From Candidatus Gastranaerophilales bacterium (lineage in GTDB: Bacteria; Cyanobacteriota; Vampirovibrionia; Gastranaerophilales; Gastranaerophilaceae), in contig CANRHJ010000002.1 in the NCBI GenBank assembly GCA_947630355.1, forward strand, positions 1 through 27,844: a DNA stretch of 27,844 nucleotides, written 5' to 3'. Below, one piece after another: positions 16,928-23,672 of the stretch (positions are counted from its first letter, which is position 1; every line of letters begins with the position of its first letter). A model generated the notes under the pieces. The model saw nothing but the letters and a program-made list of their open reading frames with translations, had not been told where the DNA came from and did not search any database. The position numbers and the translations under genes were made by a program.

Positions 16928-17579
16928 TTAATTCTGCCTCTCGATTTACTTCTTCATCATCAGGTAATTTCCCGCTTTTTTTCATAATATCCTCCGTCAA
17001 ATTATATATTATAACGGATTGTGCGGAATTAACCTGACCTGTCTTTTCAACAAAGCTGCGTGCCAAATCGCTTTGCTTAAATAAATCTTTGTGATTTAAT
17101 AAATCAGTTCGTTTAATCATTCTGCCGAAACTTCCGTATATATTTATCATAACATCTGCAACTGCTACTTGTCCGTCCCAGAAATCCTGCACTCTGTATG
17201 AATTACCTTTGAGTATCATTTCTCCTTCATCTGAGTTACTTGACGTTGAGGGATATAATTCCAGCGACGTAGAACCGCCCAATCCGTAAAATTCTATTGC
17301 CGCCGTTGCATGCTTAGGTATTGTTACCCCTTCTTTCGTTACTAAAAATGATACAAATATTTTATTATCAAATATTTTTACATCTCTTATATATCCGATA
17401 TTTATTCCCATTATTCTCACGGGTGAACCTTTTACAAGTCCGTTTGCATTATCTACAAATATGTAATATGTGTTTTTTGAATTGGACTTTATTGATGTAT
17501 TGTATATTAAATAATAAAAACAGCCGATTATTATTATTAACCAGATTATTATTTCAATTAACCAGATTTTTTTCTTCAT
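16920..17579 (-). CDS. MlaD/MCE-domain lipid transport protein
   Basis: Single-MCE protein likely anchored in the inner membrane and acting in the periplasm in phospholipid movement between membranes, as MlaD does with MlaE/MlaF. From ATG 17579 (MKKKIWLIEI, 219 aa) there is one membrane helix (residues 4-24), then the MCE domain: YYIFVDNANGLVKGSPVRI, INIGYIRDVKI and the pore-loop-like YGLGGSTSLELYPS. The C-terminal 75 residues are helical and charged. A longer reading would use TTG at 17597; I prefer ATG because a -10 box covers the TTG region and the helix then starts normally. It overlaps upp by 8 bp. No mlaE or mlaF is adjacent. Confidence 0.85.
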   Translation of the reverse strand: MKKKIWLIEIIIWLIIIIGCFYYLIYNTSIKSNSKNTYYIFVDNANGLVKGSPVRIMGINIGYIRDVKIFDNKIFVSFLVTKEGVTIPKHATAAIEFYGLGGSTSLELYPSTSSNSDEGEMILKGNSYRVQDFWDGQVAVADVMINIYGSFGRMIKRTDLLNHKDLFKQSDLARSFVEKTGQVNSAQSVIIYNLTEDIMKKSGKLPDDEEVNREAELND

Positions 17580-17585
17580 TACTAT

Positions 17586-17613
17586 ATTATAAATCAAATT
17601 ACATTTTATTCAA
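17586..17613 (-). promoter_or_regulatory. Promoter of mlaD, apparently leaderless
   Basis: On the minus strand, TTGAAT (17613-17608) and TATAAT (17591-17586) are 16 bp apart. The ATG at 17579 begins 7 nt after the -10 box, the usual transcription start, so the mRNA would have no leader. No ribosome binding site precedes that ATG. Confidence 0.55.
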
Positions 17614-17697
17614 AAATTTATGAAGTTTTTTGATTATTATTGCAGGGAGCATATTTGCAAAGGAAAAATGTTTAACCGCCTGATATGCGATTTTCAT
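17599..17697 (-). CDS. Small 32-aa cationic ORF between lgt and mlaD
   Basis: An ORF of 32 codons plus stop on the minus strand, reading MKIAYQAVKHFSFANM and then LPAIIIKKLHKFLNKM. It starts within the last codons of lgt in another frame and fills the otherwise unexplained 74-bp lgt-mlaD gap. The ribosome binding site is convincing: AAAAGGA with 6 nt before ATG. Predicted pI is high (seven lysines, no acidic residue), with a short hydrophobic patch LPAIII; it could be an amphipathic membrane-associated peptide or a leader peptide coupling lgt to mlaD translation. No homologue is known to me. Chance ORFs of this length are common in AT-rich DNA, so the ribosome site and position are the main support. 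Confidence 0.4.
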   Translation of the reverse strand: MKIAYQAVKHFSFANMLPAIIIKKLHKFLNKM

Positions 17698-18472
17698 TCG
17701 AAATCCTTTTCATACATATAACCGCTGCAGCTATAAATATTACTGAAACTACCTGTGCTATATGAATGCCGAATATGTCAAACACACTGTCTATTCTTAT
17801 TGCTTCAGTTATTATTCTTATTGCCGAATATAATATTATGTATGTCAAAAATATCATTCCGTCTTGTCTTTTATCGGATTTGCGTTTTAATATGATTAAC
17901 AAAGTTATTAAAATAATTAAATTTAATATTGATTCATACAAAAATGCGGGGTGAAAATATTCAAAACTTCTATATGCAAGAGGCCTGTAATCAAACGGAA
18001 TATAAAGTTTAAGCGGTAAATTTGAAGGTAAACCGAAGGCTTCCGAATTAAAAAAATTACCCCACCTTCCTATTACCTGTCCCGTTACAAGGCCAAACAC
18101 AAACAAATCAGCATATCTGTAAAAGTTAAGCTTATGTCTTTTAATATATAAATAACCGCATAAAATTCCTCCCGTTATTGCTCCTTGTATTGAAATTCCG
18201 CCGTTCCAAACTGCAATCACTTCTGCGGGATACATCATATAATAATTATGTTCCAATATAACATAATATATTCTTGCAAAAACAATGCCGGAAACTATAA
18301 GTATAAAAGCTATATCGCATATTGTATCAGTTGATATTTCTTTAAAATATTTATCCCTTACCTTGAATATAACAAACAAACCGGCTAATATTGCAACAGA
18401 CATTAAAATACCATACCAATGAATATCTGTATTGAAAATGCTGAATGCTACTGATCCGGGTGATTTAAACAT
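17672..18472 (-). CDS. lgt: Prolipoprotein diacylglyceryl transferase
   Basis: Inner-membrane enzyme that attaches diacylglycerol from phosphatidylglycerol to the lipobox cysteine of pre-lipoproteins. The 266-aa protein has about seven membrane helices and the signature segments IHWYGILMS, NGGISIQGAITGG, TGQVIGRWGNFFNSEAFG (the Lgt signature with the essential Arg-Trp-Gly-Asn) and HPAFLYES. Size and order are normal. It begins 2 bp after the stop of a TPR lipoprotein gene, so the enzyme and one likely substrate are co-expressed. Its 3' end overlaps a possible 32-aa ORF. Confidence 0.95.
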   Translation of the reverse strand: MFKSPGSVAFSIFNTDIHWYGILMSVAILAGLFVIFKVRDKYFKEISTDTICDIAFILIVSGIVFARIYYVILEHNYYMMYPAEVIAVWNGGISIQGAITGGILCGYLYIKRHKLNFYRYADLFVFGLVTGQVIGRWGNFFNSEAFGLPSNLPLKLYIPFDYRPLAYRSFEYFHPAFLYESILNLIILITLLIILKRKSDKRQDGMIFLTYIILYSAIRIITEAIRIDSVFDIFGIHIAQVVSVIFIAAAVICMKRISNENRISGG

Positions 18473-18474
18473 AA

Positions 18475-19092
18475 TTATTCTGCAGGTTGTTGTGTGCTTG
18501 TTTCGGTATTTTCAAGCTCTTGCACAACTTGATTATCTATTTGAGCCTTGTTATTGTCATATATTTGGGTATAGTTTTTTATTTTTGCATTTAATTCGTT
18601 AATTTTATTATTAATTTGTTCTGTCTCTTCAGCATTTATCTTTTTTACAAGATACTCATTATAAGTATCAATCGTATCTTGCGCGGATGAATTAAACTGT
18701 GATATCTCTTCCATCGTTAATTCAGGAATATTTCCGTTTTCATCCGGAATTTTATCTGCAATTTTATAAGTCAATGCTTCCTTAGATACTGCCATTGTGT
18801 AATATGCATCGTAAAATTCGGGATTTAATTCCAAAACTTTTTTTGCTTCTTCTATTGATTTTTCATATTCTCCTACGTTATTGTATGCAACGGCTAAATT
18901 ATAATGCGTTTGATAGATTTCATCATCCAAATCCAAGCTGGATTTTAATCTGCATATGGCCGTTTCCGTATCTCCGTTATTCATATACGTCTCAGCCTTG
19001 TTATTTAATTCCTGTATCGCCAAATTATTTATACATGCCGTTGTTATTACCGAAACCAATAATATTGTGATAAATAACAATAGTTTTTTCAT
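18475..19092 (-). CDS. Probable TPR lipoprotein
   Basis: 205 aa. The N terminus MKKLLLFITILLVSVITTAC has a positively charged start, a hydrophobic core and a cysteine at residue 20 in a lipobox-like VITTAC (a Thr at the -3 position is not ideal). Two or three TPRs follow at about residues 30-100 (TAICRLKSSLDLDDEIYQTH, YEKSIEEAKKVLELNPEFYD), then a polar, probably coiled-coil and disordered tail ending QQPAE. AGGGGGAT precedes the ATG. It is first in the minus-strand series and abuts lgt. The role is unknown; TPR lipoproteins such as NlpI or BamD act as envelope adaptors. Confidence 0.8.
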   Translation of the reverse strand: MKKLLLFITILLVSVITTACINNLAIQELNNKAETYMNNGDTETAICRLKSSLDLDDEIYQTHYNLAVAYNNVGEYEKSIEEAKKVLELNPEFYDAYYTMAVSKEALTYKIADKIPDENGNIPELTMEEISQFNSSAQDTIDTYNEYLVKKINAEETEQINNKINELNAKIKNYTQIYDNNKAQIDNQVVQELENTETSTQQPAE

Positions 19093-19119
19093 TAATCCCC
19101 CTATGGAAACATTTTTTAT

Positions 19120-19170
19120 AATATAAACTTAAATTTAAAATTTTGCAATATTTTTAAAATATAATACAAT
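19120..19170. promoter_or_regulatory. Back-to-back promoters sharing a palindromic TTGCAA -35 box
   Basis: TTGCAA at 19143-19148 is its own reverse complement. On the minus strand it is 17 bp from TATATT (19125-19120), serving the TPR lipoprotein-lgt genes; on the plus strand it is 16 bp from TACAAT (19165-19170), serving the ClpX-finger operon. Both spacings are in the sigma70 range. Confidence 0.5.
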
Positions 19171-19201
19171 ATATGGAGTACAAGATAAAAAGAGATAAAT
19201 T

Positions 19202-19477
19202 ATGAGCGATTCGGAAAAGATAGTATCATTAAAAAATGCGAGAAATAAACAACCTAAAGAGACAAAAAAAGAATTGTCAAATCAAACTAATGAGCTTGTG
19301 TATTGCAGTTTCTGCGGAAGGCCAAACACTCAAGTTGTTAAGATGGTTCAAGGACCCGGTGTTAATATTTGCTCGGAATGTACTATGATTGCCGTTCAAT
19401 ATCTTATTTTGGAAGATAAACTCCCGTCAAGTGAAGCTCAAAAAATTCTTGACATCTTCTGGAGTAAAATTAAATAA
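19202..19477 (+). CDS. Free-standing ClpX-type C4 zinc-binding domain protein
   Basis: 91 aa. Residues 32-70 match the N-terminal zinc-binding domain of ClpX closely: VYCSFCGRPNTQVVKMVQG and GVNICSECT, with zinc ligands C35, C38, C57 and C60. In ClpX this domain dimerises and recruits adaptors and substrates for the unfoldase. The AAA+ ATPase that normally follows is absent; the protein ends after a short helix (EAQKILDIFWSKIK), and the stop is a clean TAA overlapping the next start (TAATG), so this is not a broken clpX. The N-terminal 30 residues are Lys-rich and probably disordered. It is the first gene of a four-gene plus-strand set with ruvX. It could be an adaptor or competitor for ClpXP, or a nucleic-acid or partner-binding finger. 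Confidence 0.88.
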   Translation: MSDSEKIVSLKNARNKQPKETKKELSNQTNELVYCSFCGRPNTQVVKMVQGPGVNICSECTMIAVQYLILEDKLPSSEAQKILDIFWSKIK

Positions 19478-21096
19478 TGTCCGATTTATCAAAACTTCAA
19501 ATAAGAGCAAAGGTTCTTGCTGCCGTTTCCGAGATTAAATCTGAGGAATTGCTTAATAACTCTTTATTGGATAAAATTACCGTTGACCTTCAGTCAATTA
19601 ATGACAGAAATGCTCTGTTTGATATTTTAATAAAAGAATATGTCAAAATGAGCGAAAATGAATATATGTTTACGGGCTGCTTAATAAAAAATCTCGCAGA
19701 TGCAGCCTATGTTCAGGAAAAAGTTTTCGATACTTTTAAATCAACAGCTTTTTCCGATGAAGTTAAATATAAAATGCTTCAGTTACTCAGAATAATTGAT
19801 TCAAAATCTGCCTTTGATGTTATTCCTCAATATTTTGAAAACCCTGAAGAAGTCCTTGATCTGGAAACGGAAAAACTGCTTAATAATGCTGTTATAAATC
19901 CCGAATCAATGCTTGATTTTCTCGATTTTATCTACACTGTACAGGAAAAAGATAAATTGCTTCTTCTACAATCTTTAAAAGAAGACTATAAAGACGATGC
20001 TCTGGCTAATATAGTTTATCCTATACTTTATTCCGATTTTCCCGACAATATTAAACTTCTTACCGTTGATATATTAAGCGAATCAAAATCCTCCATAGCA
20101 ATAAAGCCTGTTAAACATCTTTTGAATATTACGGAAAATACTAAAATCAAACAGGCATGCACAATAGCTTTAAAAAAACTCCAATTATCGGGAGCGGATG
20201 AAATTAAAGCAAAAGAATATTTCAGAAATATAACAAAAAATTCACACCCTGCGCACTGCTACGCCACAATACCTGACGGAGCAGGCAATCAGGCTTTATT
20301 GTTTTCCAGAGTTAATAATCAAAATCAATTTACTTTTGCCGCTTTTGTTATTAATGACTTATACGGTATTGTTGATTGCTTCGGATTTTATCAGATTTCC
20401 GACTCGGAATTTTCAAAAATAGCTTCCAAATTTTTTAAATCAGAAGGTAAATTCTCCGTTCCTCCGGATTATATTAAATATAAACTCAAAACCGCTTTTG
20501 AATTTTCTTGCTCTCATAAAAGAAATATTCCCTATGAATTTATTTGCTGGAGCGTACTTCTAAATGATGTTGAAGAAAATAATTTTGAAGATTTGAATAA
20601 TTCCGGAGAAAAAATTAATAATAATGATTTAATAAATTTATTAACAAAAAAGTATACCTTCAGATGGTATATTGATTCAAAAGATAACACCGATTTAAAT
20701 GAATTTATGGAATATATATATAATCAAAAAACTTTTGATATAGAAGCTATAAATAACAAACTCAGAAATACCACAAATCAAATTTTTGATGAGATGCAAG
20801 AAAAAATATGGTTTAACAGGTTGAAGAATTTGGCATATTTATTAATCAATAATGATAATGCCGATGACGGGAAAAATTTTCTGAAAATATTGAATAGCGA
20901 TGAGACAAAGAATTTATTTAAACAAATAATTATACAAAGAAGCATTTTTAACAATTTTGTAAGGCTGCTGAATGAAGGAAAAATACCTGCGGCAATTAAT
21001 ATATTTACAAAAAAAGAACGCGAAGAAAAAAAATATAACGCCCAAAAACTTGATGATATAATAAGTAAACTTCAAGAAAGCTGGACAAATGGATAA
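19477..21096 (+). CDS. Unknown 539-aa protein, HEAT-like helical N-terminal half
   Basis: Not recognised. No signal peptide or membrane helix, so cytoplasmic. Residues 1-240 look like a degenerate HEAT-type alpha-solenoid (regular helix pairs such as EVKYKMLQLLRIIDSKSAFD and FPDNIKLLTVDILSESKSSI). Residues about 258-305 are strand-rich and glycine-containing: HCYATIPDGAGNQALLFSRV, then FTFAAFVINDLYGIVDCFGF, a pattern I loosely associate with uncharacterised solenoid or SEC-C-linked proteins. The last 200 residues are helical and charged. Its start shares a base with the ClpX-finger stop and its end overlaps ruvX by 8 bp, so the three are translationally coupled. It may be the functional partner of the zinc finger. 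Confidence 0.8.
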   Translation: MSDLSKLQIRAKVLAAVSEIKSEELLNNSLLDKITVDLQSINDRNALFDILIKEYVKMSENEYMFTGCLIKNLADAAYVQEKVFDTFKSTAFSDEVKYKMLQLLRIIDSKSAFDVIPQYFENPEEVLDLETEKLLNNAVINPESMLDFLDFIYTVQEKDKLLLLQSLKEDYKDDALANIVYPILYSDFPDNIKLLTVDILSESKSSIAIKPVKHLLNITENTKIKQACTIALKKLQLSGADEIKAKEYFRNITKNSHPAHCYATIPDGAGNQALLFSRVNNQNQFTFAAFVINDLYGIVDCFGFYQISDSEFSKIASKFFKSEGKFSVPPDYIKYKLKTAFEFSCSHKRNIPYEFICWSVLLNDVEENNFEDLNNSGEKINNNDLINLLTKKYTFRWYIDSKDNTDLNEFMEYIYNQKTFDIEAINNKLRNTTNQIFDEMQEKIWFNRLKNLAYLLINNDNADDGKNFLKILNSDETKNLFKQIIIQRSIFNNFVRLLNEGKIPAAINIFTKKEREEKKYNAQKLDDIISKLQESWTNG

Positions 21097-21493
21097 AATA
21101 ATAGGATTGGATATAGGTAAAAAAAGAATAGGTATTGCAATCAGCGATATAATGGGATTAATAGCTCATCCCGTTGAAACTATAGCCAGAGAGCCTGAAA
21201 ATATAGCAATTGAAAAAATCAAACAAATTTGTAAAGATAATAACGTAAAAAAAATAGTAGCAGGGTTACCCAAAAATATGAATAATACAATAGGCGAGCA
21301 AGCTCAAGACTGCATTAATTTCGCTAAAAATTTTGAACCCGAATATGAAATAATATATGAAGATGAAAGATTAACAAGCCGTCAGGCCGAATATATATTG
21401 GCTCAAACCGGCAGAAAATATACGAAAGATAAAAAGCTTGTTGATTTAAAAAGTGCATGCTTAATTTTACAACAATTTCTTGACAGAAAGTGA
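21089..21493 (+). CDS. ruvX: RuvX/YqgF Holliday-junction resolvase-like nuclease
   Basis: 134 aa, RNase H-fold protein; RuvX/YqgF is implicated in Holliday junction cleavage and in pre-16S rRNA 5' processing. All acidic residues of the site are present: IIGLDIGKKRIGIAISD at the start, YEDERLTS in the middle and VDLKSACLIL at the end, plus IVAGLPKNMNN. The size is standard. It overlaps the 539-aa gene by 8 bp and is followed 6 bp later by a DUF1292 gene, the same ruvX-DUF1292 order as yrrK-yrzB in Bacillus. Confidence 0.93.
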   Translation: MDKIIGLDIGKKRIGIAISDIMGLIAHPVETIAREPENIAIEKIKQICKDNNVKKIVAGLPKNMNNTIGEQAQDCINFAKNFEPEYEIIYEDERLTSRQAEYILAQTGRKYTKDKKLVDLKSACLILQQFLDRK

Positions 21494-21499
21494 GATATT

Positions 21500-21769
21500 A
21501 TGACAAAAACAAATGAACAAATGATTGAAACAATCGATGAAGAGGGAAATAAAGTAGTATTTGAACTGCTTGATATTGTTACGGTTGATAATATTGAATA
21601 TGCCCTTTTGCTTCCGGTTGAAGAGGAAAAGAATGAAGAAGAAGGGGAAATTCTTGTTATGAGACTGAAAAAAGACGGTGAAGAATTCTCTTTTGAAGCA
21701 ATTGAAGATGATGATGAATTCAATAAAATTGCTGAATATATTGAAGAATTAGAAGATGAAACTGATTAA
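21500..21769 (+). CDS. DUF1292 (YrzB-like) acidic protein
   Basis: 89 aa, highly acidic. TIDEEGNKVVFELLDIVTVD followed by IEYALLLPVEE and ILVMRLKKDGEEFSFEAIED match the DUF1292 pattern, a small beta-rich domain of unknown function usually found beside ruvX and alaS in Firmicutes. The C terminus is an acidic helix. The ribosome binding site is weak (GTGAGA). It probably belongs to the transcript starting at the ClpX-finger gene. Confidence 0.88.
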   Translation: MTKTNEQMIETIDEEGNKVVFELLDIVTVDNIEYALLLPVEEEKNEEEGEILVMRLKKDGEEFSFEAIEDDDEFNKIAEYIEELEDETD

Positions 21770-21794
21770 CAGTTGAGATTAACTCTGTTTTAAA
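21768..21794 (+). terminator. Possible weak intrinsic terminator after the DUF1292 gene
   Basis: AACA...TGTT and GAG...CTC can pair into a 7-bp stem with a small bulge and a 5-nt loop, followed by TTTT. It starts in the stop codon of the DUF1292 gene. The stem is short, so support is modest. Confidence 0.3.
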
Positions 21795-21829
21795 ACGGCT
21801 TTTCCAAATTATCTTCGTTTATCAGGGTA

Positions 21830-21845
21830 ATTGGGAATTCCTAAT
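21830..21845. promoter_or_regulatory. Near-perfect palindrome before the beta-helix gene
   Basis: ATTGGGAATTCCTAAT is a 16-bp palindrome apart from one G/T pair, lying in the 174-bp gap between the DUF1292 gene and the next start at 21944. It may be an operator. The rest of the gap is AT-rich, with a TTGACG at about 21903 but no well-placed -10 box. Confidence 0.3.
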
Positions 21846-21943
21846 CATATATAAAAATCTGAAATAAAATGCGGTATATAAAATATGTAGCAAAAAATTT
21901 TCTTGACGATTTTTATAAAAACAGGATAAAAGAGAGGTTGCAG

Positions 21944-22903
21944 ATGAAAATTCAAAATATTAATAATATCGGCATGAATAATAGAGTCTACACAAAGACA
22001 AACCGCACAGTTAAAATAACAGAACCTAAAGATATTTTCTTTAAAGGCAAAAGGGAACAATACAAAGAGTTTACTAGTTTTGTAAACGACGTAAAAGATG
22101 ATATTAATGCTGATACCGTTGTAGTTAAGCAGCCAAGTGCAATATACAAATTTCTGACTCCGAAATGGAATACATTCTCATTAACAAACTCTGACATCGG
22201 TGTTTTGCGTTCTTTTGACGAATGTGAACATTATATCGGTAACAGCAAAATTGAAAAAATTGAACCTGCTCATACTTTTATCATTGACGGTGATACAAAT
22301 ATAGGGACAATTGAAAGTGCTCATTTTATTCTAACAAGAAAGTATGACGGCCCGATTAGTATAGGAAAACTTTCAACCGATTATTTAAAAATGGACGAAA
22401 ATTATCATATAGGTAAAGCCGAAGCTAATTCCGTCAGCCTTTATCAAAACGGAACCGTTGATAATATTATTGCTAATAAACTCTCTGCTCTAAATTTATT
22501 AGGCAGTGATATTAACATCAAGTTGGGAAAAGTTTGGTTGATTGATTCAGATATTATTGTAAATTCAAATGAATTAAACAAAGATTCAATGTTTGAATGC
22601 GAAATGGAAGATTTTGAAAAATCCAAAGAAAACGGATGGGCAGAACTTTACGGCACTGAAGTGGATGAAATAACCTGTAACAGCTTAAAAGCTTTTAACT
22701 GTATTATCAATAAAGCTAAAGTTGAAGGAGAATGCGGGTTGGGAAAAGTAACAATCAATGAACTTGAAGCTAAGGACATAAAATTTTTGCAGCAAGTACA
22801 TATTAAAAATCTTATTTTACCTGACCGTTCTTATCCTATTCCAACAGGCGAAAATGTAACTATTGATAATGTTACATATAAAAATGAAACAGTTAAAGAA
22901 TAA
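21944..22903 (+). CDS. Cytosolic beta-helix-like protein of unknown function
   Basis: 319 aa from ATG 21944, chosen over an in-frame ATG at 21869 because GAGAGG lies 7 nt before it and the upstream extension looks non-coding. The N terminus is short, Asn-rich and unordered, and ends in DIFFKGK; I associate such starts with many Melainabacteria proteins. Residues about 95-215 are built of loose units of 18-20 residues, each with an IG-K or similar turn (YIGNSKIEKI, NIGTIESAHF, SIGKLSTDYL, HIGKAEANSV, KLGKVWLID), and another near 268 (GLGKVTINEL). This is the look of a right-handed beta-helix such as bactofilins. No signal peptide or catalytic motif is seen. Filament formation or scaffolding is possible but unproven. 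Confidence 0.7.
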   Translation: MKIQNINNIGMNNRVYTKTNRTVKITEPKDIFFKGKREQYKEFTSFVNDVKDDINADTVVVKQPSAIYKFLTPKWNTFSLTNSDIGVLRSFDECEHYIGNSKIEKIEPAHTFIIDGDTNIGTIESAHFILTRKYDGPISIGKLSTDYLKMDENYHIGKAEANSVSLYQNGTVDNIIANKLSALNLLGSDINIKLGKVWLIDSDIIVNSNELNKDSMFECEMEDFEKSKENGWAELYGTEVDEITCNSLKAFNCIINKAKVEGECGLGKVTINELEAKDIKFLQQVHIKNLILPDRSYPIPTGENVTIDNVTYKNETVKE

Positions 22904-22943
22904 AGATAACACGTAATAACCTTAAAGCCTTAACGTACAAATA

Positions 22944-23612
22944 TTATCTGTTGCGAATTATTTCTTTGACTAATAAATCAGTAATGATTTTATTGCCTTT
23001 TTCATTCAAATGAAGTCCGTCGGTAGTCAGAATATAATCGTTTGCATCTTCCACTCTTTTTATTTCTTCCTTAAAAGCTGAATTTACATCAATTAACTTT
23101 ATGTTTTCTTTTTTGGCAAATTCGGAAAGAAATTCATTATATTTATCGATTTCTTTATTGTCTTCACTGTAAATATCATTTGTCATCACGGTTAAATTTA
23201 GCATGATAATTTTAATATTATTAGCCTTTGCTTTATCGATTATTTGTTTAATGTTTGACTTAAAATCATCAAAACGTTCTCTTTGGTGAATGACATCATT
23301 TATACCACCCATAAATACCATAATATCAGGGTAATACTTAATTACATCGTTATCAATTCTTTCAAGCATATCTTGAGTTCTATGTCCCCAAATACCGGCG
23401 GGAACGGGAATTACTTTTATCCCTTTTTCTTGTAATTCTTTAACCGTTTGCTTAACATAACCGAAATCTTCACTCCAACCCAAGTCTGTAATTGAATCGC
23501 CAAGAAATGCAATCCTTAACGGCATACTATTTTTAGTCTGTATTTTACCGCTGACAAAACCGGCAATAAAAAACAGTATTAAGGATATTACACAAACAAA
23601 TATTTTCTTCAT
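22944..23612 (-). CDS. SGNH/GDSL-family hydrolase, membrane-anchored or exported
   Basis: 222 aa. Residues 1-21 are a hydrophobic signal or anchor helix. The SGNH blocks are complete: nucleophile S40 in FLGDSITD, the block II glycine in PAGIWGH, N105 in MGGIND, and D198/H201 in TDGLHLN. Enzymes of this fold remove acyl or acetyl groups from lipids, sugars or peptidoglycan; the compact size and exported form resemble acetyl-esterases such as TesA-like or rhamnogalacturonan acetylesterase-like proteins. AAAGG precedes the ATG. It lies 60 bp after gdhA on the same strand; with the amidase further upstream, cell-wall modification is a reasonable guess. Confidence 0.9.
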   Translation of the reverse strand: MKKIFVCVISLILFFIAGFVSGKIQTKNSMPLRIAFLGDSITDLGWSEDFGYVKQTVKELQEKGIKVIPVPAGIWGHRTQDMLERIDNDVIKYYPDIMVFMGGINDVIHQRERFDDFKSNIKQIIDKAKANNIKIIMLNLTVMTNDIYSEDNKEIDKYNEFLSEFAKKENIKLIDVNSAFKEEIKRVEDANDYILTTDGLHLNEKGNKIITDLLVKEIIRNR

Positions 23613-23672
23613 TTATAAGCCTTTCACTTTTTCAAATTAATTATGATAAATTTAGAGAATCAGATAAAAGAT

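Noticed and set aside
17580..17597. TTG start giving a longer MlaD
   Set aside because: No ribosome binding site, the -10 box lies inside it, and ATG 17579 gives a normal membrane anchor.
19202..19477. Truncated clpX pseudogene
   Set aside because: The frame ends cleanly in TAATG with a ribosome site at the start, and the next gene shows no Walker motifs or AAA+ remains.
21869..21943. Upstream in-frame ATG for the beta-helix-like protein
   Set aside because: No ribosome binding site there, while GAGAGG stands 7 nt before ATG 21944; the extra 25 residues look unlike the rest.
22904..22943. Bidirectional terminator between the beta-helix and SGNH genes
   Set aside because: Only short AT-rich pairings and direct CCTTAA copies are seen; no stem with a T-tract.
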